NCBI RefSeq assembly: GCF_014773225.1
Contig: NZ_JACXAJ010000002.1
Location: forward strand, 62,001-126,000
DNA: 64,000 nt
Direction: 5' to 3'
Source of the DNA: Pontibacter aquaedesilientis
Lineage (GTDB): Bacteria; Bacteroidota; Bacteroidia; Cytophagales; Hymenobacteraceae
Both the position numbers and the translations under genes were made by a program. Below the pieces are notes generated by a model that saw only the letters and a list, made by a program, of their open reading frames with translations, was not told where the DNA came from and did not search any database. Below, one piece after another: positions 54,705-64,000 of the stretch (position 1 is its first letter; each line of letters begins with the position of its first letter).

Positions 54705-56036
54705 CTACAAATCGACAAGCAGGTGACGAAGGAACACGCGGTTGGTCAGGGTTGCCCGCACCAAATACAAGGCGGCTTCCTTAAGATCGGAGGGGTTGAT
54801 AGAGCTCGAATAATTTCCTTGCCCATCTGCCTCGGCCTCAAACGAACTTATCAGTTTTCCGTCCAGGGTATAGATCGCAATATTGAATTTCTCGTTGGGT
54901 TGAAGCGCCCACATCTCTAAAGTTACCGGATCGCCTTGCGTACGGGTCGGGTATACCTGCATGTTTTCAATCTCAGCTCTGGCTAGGTCCACGGCAACCA
55001 CTGCCGACAAGCTGGCAGTGCCGTCAAAATCTACCTGACGCAGTCTGTAGTAATTGGTGCCGGCTGGGGCTTCATTATCGTCGAAGGTATAGGTTCTGGA
55101 GAGCGAGGTGGTGCCTGCTCCATCTACCCGTCCAATTGGTTCGAAATTTTTAATGTCCTGTGAGCGCTGTACCTCAAAATAGTGGTTATCCTGCTCCGAA
55201 GCGGTGGTCCAGGAGAGCCTTGTGCCATTTTTGGTAGCCATGCCTTTAAAGCTTTGCAACTCTACCGGAAGCGGTATGATGATCTCATCCATAATGGCAT
55301 CGAACCAGCGCTGCGCCATTTTCTCCATCCCACTCGTATTGGGATGAACGCCATCGTACGTATCTGCCCCTTGTCTCGCATTGAAGCCTGTGTTTTGGTC
55401 TACCAGAATGACGGGTGGGTATAGCTCATTTTGCCCAGCTGCCAAAAGCTCGATACGTTCGTTCAGCCTCTCAATATTTTGGGCAGCAGTAGGTCCTACC
55501 CGCTGATCATAAGCGGGAATCAGTTTGGCTATGAAAATGGTGGCCTCCGGGGATTCTGTCTTTATCGTTCTGATCACCGCCTTCAGTTCTTCCACTGTCT
55601 CATCTATATCGTGGCTCAAGAACATGTCATTCGTTCCCAGATGCATCAAAACGATATCCGGTTTATAAGCCCTGGCCCATTGCCCGATATTTCCTTTGCC
55701 GTCTCTGCCGTAAAGCACCTGATCGGTCGTCCAGCCCCAGTGGCCTTCATTCCTGTTGCTGAATGTCTGCCCTTTGTAAGTAGCGAAAGAGGGAGTGCCG
55801 CCATTGTTTTCAGTGTGGGAGCCAACAAACTCGAAGTTTAGCCCCGCATCAATCAGCTTTTGCCACAGCGGGTACCGATAGCTTACATACTCCATGTCCC
55901 CTTGCGTGATGGAATTGCCCAGCGGCATTATCTTAAGTGGGGTAGACTGGGCTAATGCTTCTAAACTGATGACTACGCTCAGGAGGAGGCTAAAGCTGAG
56001 AGTTCGTTTTCCGAAACGGAATAGTAAAGAGAGCAT
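54705..56036 (-). CDS. SGNH/GDSL hydrolase with T9SS sorting domain
   Basis: 443 residues: signal peptide, an SGNH esterase domain (about 30-240) with MPLGNSITQGD (catalytic Ser), HLGTNDM (Asn) and DGVHPNTSG (Asp/His), a spacer with LPVELQSFKGMATKNGTRLSW typical of Bacteroidota surface proteins, and a C-terminal domain (NMQVYPTRTQGDP to HLLVDL) that fits the type A T9SS sorting signal. It should be secreted by type IX secretion and act on acetylated polysaccharides or lipids outside the cell. The neighbouring gene is a shorter paralogue with a lipobox. Confidence 0.87.
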   Translation of the reverse strand: MLSLLFRFGKRTLSFSLLLSVVISLEALAQSTPLKIMPLGNSITQGDMEYVSYRYPLWQKLIDAGLNFEFVGSHTENNGGTPSFATYKGQTFSNRNEGHWGWTTDQVLYGRDGKGNIGQWARAYKPDIVLMHLGTNDMFLSHDIDETVEELKAVIRTIKTESPEATIFIAKLIPAYDQRVGPTAAQNIERLNERIELLAAGQNELYPPVILVDQNTGFNARQGADTYDGVHPNTSGMEKMAQRWFDAIMDEIIIPLPVELQSFKGMATKNGTRLSWTTASEQDNHYFEVQRSQDIKNFEPIGRVDGAGTTSLSRTYTFDDNEAPAGTNYYRLRQVDFDGTASLSAVVAVDLARAEIENMQVYPTRTQGDPVTLEMWALQPNEKFNIAIYTLDGKLISSFEAEADGQGNYSSSINPSDLKEAALYLVRATLTNRVFLRHLLVDL

Positions 56037-56180
56037 ATAAATAAAGCTAAGTGAAAGGTAGAACGTCAGTTATAGGAACGGCCATCGCCCTGTGGGGTTC
56101 TGTCTATAACCGTGCTCTGTGGCAACCCTTGCGCTGGATGCCTGACTCAAACGACCGGCTTTCTATCTGCTCTCGCTTTG

Positions 56181-57017
56181 CTATAATTTTTCCTTATTGG
56201 CCATAATAGCGTCGAACCAGCGTTTGGCAATCAATTTTTCTCCTTCCGAGTTTGGGTGAAGAGCGTCGTAGGTATGGGTATCAGGATTAAAGCCGGTATA
56301 CATGTCAACCACAATGATGGGAGACCTGGAAGTGGAAAGTCGGGAGGCGAGTTTAGGTATGAGGTTATTGTACTGCTTCGAGGAATCCACGTTGGCGAAT
56401 TGCGCAGGTATAGGGGTAACCTTGGCCATGAAAATAGCGACCCCATCGTTGTCTGCCCTAAGCTGGTTTACAACCCTTTCAACTTTGCTGATCGTGCTGT
56501 CAAGGGGTTGGCTGTGGATGAGGTCGTTGGTGCCCAGGTGCATTAGCACCACATCCGGGGTATAGCCTTGCAGCCATTCGCTTAGTTTGCCTTTGTCACG
56601 TTTGTAAGGGGTAGGGTTTTTCTTTCCGTACAGCGTTTCCTGCAAGGTCCAGCCCCAATGGCCCTCGTGTTTGTTATTGAAGGTCTTGCCCTTGTATACT
56701 TCCCCCATTGCAGGAGAGGCAACATCCGCCCCGTGTTCTGTGCCCGCAGCCGCACGATCCCAATTGGTGTCCAACGACCCTACATATTCAAAATTGAGTT
56801 CAGCGTCGACCAGCATTCTCCAGAGTTGGTAGCGGTAGCTGGGGTTTTCTGCGCTGCCCTGTGTAATGGAATTGCCCAAAGCCATGATCTTCAGGGTTTT
56901 CTGGGCTTCAGGTTTAGGTGAAAACTCTTCGGCTTGATCTTCGGTGCAACTGGTTGCCAGTAAGGTAATCAGAATTAGGAATATTCTTACTTGATGCGAT
57001 TTAATAATAGAAAACAT
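56181..57017 (-). CDS. SGNH/GDSL hydrolase lipoprotein
   Basis: 278 residues. The signal FLILITLLATSC gives a lipidated Cys at about residue 24. The catalytic motifs MALGNSITQGS, HLGTNDLI and DALHPNSEG parallel those of the neighbouring gene, and EGHWGWT is shared, so the two are paralogues from a tandem duplication. This copy lacks the C-terminal T9SS tail and is membrane anchored, so the pair probably acts at two locations. 144 bases separate the two. Confidence 0.87.
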   Translation of the reverse strand: MFSIIKSHQVRIFLILITLLATSCTEDQAEEFSPKPEAQKTLKIMALGNSITQGSAENPSYRYQLWRMLVDAELNFEYVGSLDTNWDRAAAGTEHGADVASPAMGEVYKGKTFNNKHEGHWGWTLQETLYGKKNPTPYKRDKGKLSEWLQGYTPDVVLMHLGTNDLIHSQPLDSTISKVERVVNQLRADNDGVAIFMAKVTPIPAQFANVDSSKQYNNLIPKLASRLSTSRSPIIVVDMYTGFNPDTHTYDALHPNSEGEKLIAKRWFDAIMANKEKL

Positions 57018-57289
57018 AAATTATTGCAAGTTCTAATGAGATGAGCGTAGCCCTTAAAAACGGAAAGCATAAGATTCGGTTGCAGAGCTGTTGCATGGCA
57101 GCCTTACAATTGTACAATTCTGTTTGAGAGGTGGGTGGCAAAGCAGTGCAACGGAAAGAAAGCCGAAGCTTAGCCGATATCAAAAAGACTCTTATATTTG
57201 CTTCTTGAATCAGTGAGCCGAAAACAGCAGTCTGATCAGCGCATCGATCAGGCTGATAAAACATGTTTATGGAACTTAATTATTTATAA

Positions 57290-59527
<2,238 letters not shown>

Positions 59528-59551
59528 ATAGAAGCTTAAAGTTTAAATAAG

Positions 59552-59586
59552 AAAGGCTGCCTGAGCGATCGGGCAGCCTTTATTTG
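59552..59586 (+). terminator. Terminator of icd
   Basis: AAAGGCTGCC and GGCAGCCTTT form ten pairs around TGAGCGATCG, then TATTT. Confidence 0.8.
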
Positions 59587-59725
59587 CTGTACCAAACATA
59601 CCGTAGGTATAGCAGCCTCGTCTACAACAAGCCTTGGTAGCTATGGTTATACCTTGTTCTCCATTTTTATGAATCAGCGAGCTTCAGAAGTACACCTAGG
59701 TTCTACACTATTTTTTAACCTTGCT

Positions 59726-59854
59726 CTTTCGGATTTGCAATCCGAAAGTACCATAGCCGCGGATTTGTAATCCGCTTAGCAAAGGCAGACACTACTGGCA
59801 GGCAGGCGGATTGCAAATCCGCATTTAACCAAGTTCCGGATTGCAAATCCGGAA
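59726..59854. repeat. Four hairpins with GGATTTGCAATCC core (BIME-like)
   Basis: CTTTCGGATTTGCAATCCGAAAG-type hairpin (59726-59748), GCGGATTTGTAATCCGC (59759-59775), GCGGATTGCAAATCCGC (59806-59822), and TTCCGGATTGCAAATCC with GGAA (59834-59854). The first two are in one orientation, the last two in the other, around a spacer of about 30 bases, as in REP/BIME clusters. There is no T run and no gene in this segment. Confidence 0.8.
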
Positions 59855-59979
59855 CAGCATTGAGTAACAGCAGTAGTAAACAATCAGCTGTGTTGATAAA
59901 TTTGAAAGTAATGGAAGCGGTAGGTCAGTCGCTTCCATATCTAAGGTATAGCAATCGGGCTTAGTGCCTAACTCCCCCC

Positions 59980-60057
59980 GCTGGCGCGAGCTTGCAGCTC
60001 GTGCCATTTCCTTACCACGCAGCTACCAAATAGTACGAGCTGCAAGCTCACACTAGC
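59980..60057. repeat. Inverted pair of GAGCTTGCAGCTC hairpins
   Basis: GCTGGCGCGAGCTTGC continuing AGCTCGTGCC (59980-60005) and an inverted related copy, GTACGAGCTGCAAGCTCA with ACTAGC (60033-60057). Each has a stem CGAGCT-TGC-AGCTCG. The TTGCA centre is the same as in the four hairpins 150 bases to the left. Two hairpin families are thus side by side in the 623-base icd-M16 gap. Confidence 0.75.
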
Positions 60058-60070
60058 AGTAGAGGTGCAT

Positions 60071-60106
60071 TAAAACAAAAGCGGCAGCCCAATCAGGCTG
60101 CCGCTT
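60071..60106 (-). terminator. Terminator of the M16 gene
   Basis: On the minus strand AAGCGGCAGCC and GGCTGCCGCTT form 11 pairs followed by TTTTGTTTT, 44 bases past the M16 stop. Confidence 0.8.
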
Positions 60107-60108
60107 CT

Positions 60109-60152
60109 TTCTAGTATCTAACGTCTAATATCTAGCTTCTAACTTCTAAACT
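60109..60152. repeat. AT-rich periodic repeat at the M16 stop codon
   Basis: TCTAACGTCTAATATCTAG and TTCTAACTTCTAAACT share a unit with the repeat at 9682-9765 (AGTTTAGAAGTTAGAA on the minus strand). It starts at the stop codon of the M16 gene. Confidence 0.6.
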
Positions 60153-63099
60153 AGTACCCAAACACCTGCTCCAAAGTCAGCTGCTTCACTTTGCCGTATT
60201 TCTCCAGCTCCTTGAAGTTCAGACGGTCTTTCGAGCCAATCACCAGGATCGCCTGTGGCTGGCCGCTCACAAACTGCTTCTGGAATGCCTGCAATTGGTC
60301 GAAGGTCAGGCTGTTGGCGCTTTCGTACACGTCTTTGCGGATGTCGTAGTCCAGGCCGAGGCGCTTGGCACGCTCGTAGTCGAACAGGATAGATGACTTG
60401 GTGATGCGCTCCGAAGAGATGCTGTTGCGCAGCGAAGCCTTTGCAATGTCAAAGTTGGCCTCCGCCAGCGGCATGTTCGTCAGGAGCTCCTGCATACCTG
60501 CCATGGCCTCCGGTAGCTTGTCTGACTGCGTACCGATGTACGACATGATGTAGTTCGAGCGGTCTTTCTTGGCAGCGGTGCTGTAGCTGGAGTAGGCAGA
60601 GTAGGCCAGGGCCTTCGACTCACGCAGCTCCTGGAACACGATTGAACTCATACCTGCACCGAAGTACTGATTATACAGACGGATAGTCGGCACCAGATCT
60701 TTGTTGAAGGCGTCTGCCTTGGTCAGGAACATCAGCTCGGCCTGCACCATGTTGTAGTCCACCCAGTAAACAGTTGGCTGCTTGATGTCGAGTTCGGCGT
60801 ATACCTTCTCGGCTGGAACCGGCTTCAGTTTGGCTGGCACAATATGACCGGCATTAAGCGTCGCTACCAGTTTGTCTGTTTCACGTGGGCCATAATAGAG
60901 CACGCGGTGCTCGTAGGTTGGGATGCTCTTGATGATGTTCACCAGCTCCTGCGGCTTCACGGCCTTCAGTTCTTTTTCTGACAGTACCGTCGTGAACGGA
61001 TTCTTAGGGCCATACTTGGCGTAGTTTACCAATGCCTGGTTCAGAATTACGCCTTTGTTCAGCTTCGCGTCATTACGGGCCTTCAGTATGCCCTGCACCA
61101 TGTCGTCGAGGGCTTTCTGGTCAGCTTTCGGGTTTTGGAGGGTATTCTCAAAGAGGGCCAGGGCCTTCTCGAAATTCTCATCGAGTCCAGACAGCGTTAC
61201 ATATACCTGGTCGCCGGAAGTGGATACATTGAACGAAGTGCCCAGTTTGTAAAACTCCTTCTTCAACTCCTCAGCTGTGTACTTGTCGTTGCCCAAGAAT
61301 TTGAGGTAGTTCACGGCCATACCCAGTTTCTGGTCGTTGTTAGTGCCCATGTCCAGAATGTAGTATAGCTGGAACAGGCCGTTCTCAACGTTCTTGGTGT
61401 ATAGCAGTGGAATGTTGTTCTTCAGTTTCGCTTCTTTGATATCAGCCTTGTAGTCTACAAATACAGGCGACAGCTCAGAAGTTTCACTTGCCATGAATGT
61501 TTTGTAGTAATCCGACTGCGCATCACGGTTAACCGGCACTGGCGTGATGGATGGTTTCTCTACCTTCTGGCCGGCGGCATTCTTGTCGGTGCGCTTGTAT
61601 ACCAGCACGTAGTTGTTGTTGAGGTACTTGTTCGCCACATTCACCACGTCCTGCTTGGTTATTTTGTTGAACGCTTCGCGGCGTTTGATGTAGTCGCCCC
61701 ACGGAATATCATAGATAAAGGCCGTCACGAAAGCATCGGCACGATCGGAGTTGCTCTCATACGCTCTCATCTCCGTGATTTTGTTGTCGTTGATAATGGC
61801 CGGAATGAGGTCGTTGTCGAACTTGCCCTGCTTCACCAGTTCTATCTGGGAGAGGAGCATGTCCTTTACCTCATCCAGGCTTTGGCCCTGGCGCGGCGAA
61901 CCGCCCAAGCGGAACACCGAGTAGTCTTTCATCTGGTTGTCATAACCGTAGGCCTGCAGTACCTTCTGCTGTTGGTTTAGGTTCAAATCGATCAAACCGG
62001 CCTGGCCATTGTAAAGGATGTTGCTGATCATACTCAGCACCAAAGCATCCTGAGAGCTAACACCCGGAAAGCGGTAGGCGATCGACACGTTCTCGGCGCT
62101 TGGGCCCGTCACTTCTTTCACAATCGGTTTTGCGATAGGCTGCTCCTGTGCAACGGTAAAGGCAGGGGCCGGGGCTTGCTTCAACTTTCCGAAGTGCTTA
62201 TCAATCACACGAATGGCTTGGTCAAAATCAATGTCACCGCTTAGCGCCACGGCCATGTTGTTTGGCACATAGTAGGCATCAAAGTATTTTTTGATCTCCG
62301 TAATGGAAGGATTCTTCAGGTGCTCGATGGTGCCGATAGTGGTTTGGGTACCGTATTGGTGTTTCGGGAACATGGCCGCATTCAGCGTTTCCATCACCTT
62401 CCAGCCATCGTTGTCCAGGGTGCGGTTTTTCTCTTCGTATACCGCTTCCAGCTCCGTGTGGAACAGGCGTGGCACCAGCTCGCCGAAGCGGTGCGCCTCC
62501 AAGGCTACCCAGCGCTCCAGTTGGTTGCTTGGGATGTCGTTGGTGTAGACAGTCTGCTCAACAGAGGTATAGGCGTTGGTCCCTTTGGCTCCGATCGCGC
62601 CCAGTATCTTGTCATACTCGTTGGCCACAGCATAGGTAGCCGCCACGCCCGAGATGGAGTCGATCTGGTGGTAGATCTTTTTGCGCATGGCCGGGTCGGT
62701 AGTGTTGCGGTGCTGCTCGTAAAGCGCCTCAATCTTATCCAGCTCTGCTTTCTCTTTTTCCCAGTCCTGCGTGCCGAGCTTTGTAGTGCCTTTGAACACC
62801 ATGTGCTCCAGGTAGTGGGCCAGGCCGGTGGCATCGGCAGGGTCGTTCTTGCTGCCCGCTTTCACGGCTATAAAAGTCTGGATACGCGGCGCGTCCTCAT
62901 AATCCGTCAGGTATACCTTCAGACCGTTGTCCAGGGTATAGACACGGGCGTTGAGCGGGTCGTTGGGCACGGTTTCGTACTTGTATTCCTTCTGAGCCGT
63001 CGCTGTTTCGGTGGCCGATTGCGACTGGTAGGTTTCGTTTTTACATTGCGTGAACACGAGGGCAGACGCAACCAAAAACAACGATAATCCTTTTTTCAT
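60151..63099 (-). CDS. M16-family zinc metallopeptidase lipoprotein
   Basis: 982 residues with two M16 halves. The signal LFLVASALVFTQC has a lipobox Cys near residue 19. The active half carries HYLEH (inverted zinc motif, about residue 94) and a glutamate in LEAVYEEKN about 125 residues on, longer than in the typical family because of a helical insert (ALYEQHRNTTDPAMRKK). The second half lacks the motif. The family degrades peptides outside the cytoplasm. A repeat begins at its stop codon. A minus-strand TATATTTG lies about 115 bases upstream of the start. Confidence 0.88.
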   Translation of the reverse strand: MKKGLSLFLVASALVFTQCKNETYQSQSATETATAQKEYKYETVPNDPLNARVYTLDNGLKVYLTDYEDAPRIQTFIAVKAGSKNDPADATGLAHYLEHMVFKGTTKLGTQDWEKEKAELDKIEALYEQHRNTTDPAMRKKIYHQIDSISGVAATYAVANEYDKILGAIGAKGTNAYTSVEQTVYTNDIPSNQLERWVALEAHRFGELVPRLFHTELEAVYEEKNRTLDNDGWKVMETLNAAMFPKHQYGTQTTIGTIEHLKNPSITEIKKYFDAYYVPNNMAVALSGDIDFDQAIRVIDKHFGKLKQAPAPAFTVAQEQPIAKPIVKEVTGPSAENVSIAYRFPGVSSQDALVLSMISNILYNGQAGLIDLNLNQQQKVLQAYGYDNQMKDYSVFRLGGSPRQGQSLDEVKDMLLSQIELVKQGKFDNDLIPAIINDNKITEMRAYESNSDRADAFVTAFIYDIPWGDYIKRREAFNKITKQDVVNVANKYLNNNYVLVYKRTDKNAAGQKVEKPSITPVPVNRDAQSDYYKTFMASETSELSPVFVDYKADIKEAKLKNNIPLLYTKNVENGLFQLYYILDMGTNNDQKLGMAVNYLKFLGNDKYTAEELKKEFYKLGTSFNVSTSGDQVYVTLSGLDENFEKALALFENTLQNPKADQKALDDMVQGILKARNDAKLNKGVILNQALVNYAKYGPKNPFTTVLSEKELKAVKPQELVNIIKSIPTYEHRVLYYGPRETDKLVATLNAGHIVPAKLKPVPAEKVYAELDIKQPTVYWVDYNMVQAELMFLTKADAFNKDLVPTIRLYNQYFGAGMSSIVFQELRESKALAYSAYSSYSTAAKKDRSNYIMSYIGTQSDKLPEAMAGMQELLTNMPLAEANFDIAKASLRNSISSERITKSSILFDYERAKRLGLDYDIRKDVYESANSLTFDQLQAFQKQFVSGQPQAILVIGSKDRLNFKELEKYGKVKQLTLEQVFGY

Positions 63100-63137
63100 G
63101 GGTTTGTTTTTAGGGTATAGGGAATAAGGTATAGCAG

Positions 63138-63192
63138 CACCTTGTCAGGTGACGAAGCTTTTCGTTCAAAAACCTCATCACCTGAAAAGGTG
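63138..63192. repeat. Two inverted CACCT hairpins between the M16 gene and dnaX
   Basis: CACCTTGTCAGGTG (63138-63151) and CACCTGAAAAGGTG (63179-63192), which can also pair over the long range as TCAGGTGA with TCACCTGA. Read on the minus strand the second is followed by GATGAGGTTTTT, so it might end dnaX, but the stem is weak. Confidence 0.5.
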
Positions 63193-63231
63193 TTTTAACT
63201 ATAACTTTACAAATATAAAATTTTTCCTGAA

Positions 63232-64000
63232 TTAGAAATCAGTATCCAGGCCGAAGCGCTGTTTCATATCGACGAGCACCGGATATTTCTCGGCGAGGTA
63301 GTTGAATTTGTCCTGCGAAGTGTAGAGCTTGTTTCCTTCCTGTATCTCCATTACTTCGGCCTTCAGCTTGATACTGCGGTTTCCGGTCTCTTTTTTCAGT
63401 TCGCGGAGTATTTCCGGGCGCAGGCTGGTGAACTGGTCCATCATCACGTGGTTTTCCAGATGCAGGACGATCTCATTGTCTTCCCCGATGTGGAACTGGC
63501 GGTTAAGCAAGGTATACTCCATCATGTTCTCCGCCTTCTTGCGGCGCAGAATGGCATGCCAAACCGTATTCAGTCGGGTAGGGTCTACGGGCACCACGGT
63601 GCCATAGCCGGTTTCCTCTTCCTCTTCGGCAACGGCTATATCGGCCACAGCGGCAGGCTGATTCTGGATGTCTTTCAGGCTAGGCAGTTTTCCCAGCTTT
63701 TTCTGGGGTGGCACAGGTATAGAAGGTCGCTGCATGGTTGGTGCCGGAGCTGTCTTGGCCTCAGGCGGCGACAGATGGGCATCCGGTGTAACCTGTTGTG
63801 GCTTGTGCGGCTGTTGCAGATCCTGCGAAGGCACCGTGCCCTGCTGGTTTGGCTGCTGCAAACCTACAGAAGGTATACCGCCGCCTTGCATGGCAGCTGA
63901 TGGCACCGTGCCAGCCGTCGGCTGCTGCATAGCCGCCGAAGGTATGACAGGGGCACCTGCAGGTTTGGTAGCGGCTGGTGCCGGGGCTACTACCTTAGCT
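63232..64000 (-). CDS. dnaX: DNA polymerase III subunits gamma/tau, C-terminal part (partial)
   Basis: The frame is open from the right edge and stops at 63232; the visible 256 residues hold a Pro/Gln/Ala-rich linker (PSVGLQQPNQQG, APTMQRPSIPVPP) and the tau C-terminal domain with EEEEETGYG, WHAILRRKKAENMMEYTLL and DKFNYLAEKYPVL. The ending LVDMKQRFGLDTDF is familiar from Bacteroidota DnaX. The ATPase domain lies outside the window. The linker alone cannot tell gamma from tau; no slippage signal is seen here. Confidence 0.85.
   Translation of the reverse strand, partial: AKVVAPAPAATKPAGAPVIPSAAMQQPTAGTVPSAAMQGGGIPSVGLQQPNQQGTVPSQDLQQPHKPQQVTPDAHLSPPEAKTAPAPTMQRPSIPVPPQKKLGKLPSLKDIQNQPAAVADIAVAEEEEETGYGTVVPVDPTRLNTVWHAILRRKKAENMMEYTLLNRQFHIGEDNEIVLHLENHVMMDQFTSLRPEILRELKKETGNRSIKLKAEVMEIQEGNKLYTSQDKFNYLAEKYPVLVDMKQRFGLDTDF

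Overview
The window looks like a chromosomal segment of a Bacteroidota bacterium of the order Cytophagales, most like Hymenobacteraceae (Pontibacter and relatives). The signs are a NuoG cut down to its iron-sulfur half, a type IX secretion sorting tail on one esterase, several Bacteroidota-style lipoproteins and TonB-era beta-barrel proteins, promoters of the form TTTG-N19-TAnnTTTG, and the GxxExxY gene with its typical flanking repeats. This placement is an inference from gene content; no rRNA or tRNA gene was seen in the window.

Layout. 0-3 kb: the tail of an OmpA-family gene, a small lipoprotein, a DUF2238 membrane protein, a metallo-hydrolase and endonuclease III. 3.05-4.45 kb: an AT-rich island with three unknown small genes. 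4.5-12.2 kb: LD-carboxypeptidase, AbgT-type transporter, a beta-barrel protein, a Rid-family protein, a radical SAM enzyme set between inverted repeat blocks, gamma-carbonic anhydrase and a CNNM/CBS protein. 12.7-21 kb: DsbD, Mn-type superoxide dismutase, TadA, GDPD and aspartyl-tRNA synthetase. 21.2-36.1 kb: a complete 14-subunit complex I (nuoA to nuoN, all on the minus strand) that is cut between nuoJ and nuoK by an opposite-strand lipoprotein gene, so it should be at least two transcripts. 36.8-48 kb: PruA, YjjG, ArsR, NDH-2, an M1 peptidase, HupE/UreJ, a lactonase and an esterase. 48.2-54.7 kb: ClpB, GxxExxY, endonuclease V, a lipoprotein, a hydrolase and a phosphoribosyltransferase, interleaved with short mobile-looking repeats. 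54.7-64 kb: two tandem SGNH esterases, monomeric isocitrate dehydrogenase, an M16 peptidase and the 3' end of dnaX.

The coding content is mostly housekeeping: respiration (complex I plus NDH-2, fed by isocitrate and glutamate-semialdehyde dehydrogenases), oxidative defence and redox (SOD, DsbD), DNA repair (Nth, endonuclease V), proteostasis (ClpB) and envelope hydrolases. The unusual content is non-coding. First, the hexamer GGTATA/TATACC, centred on CAGGTATAGC, occurs about 190 times by hand count, several-fold above chance, in genes, gaps and as inverted pairs inside terminator stems, which resembles a DNA-uptake-type signal. Second, at least six families of degenerate short-period repeats fill the gaps between genes, often running straight from a stop codon to the next start codon; two copies of a 145-146 bp inverted-repeat element (52.2 and 53.9 kb) are the clearest. 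Third, several hairpin (REP-like) clusters are present, notably at 59.7-60.06 kb.
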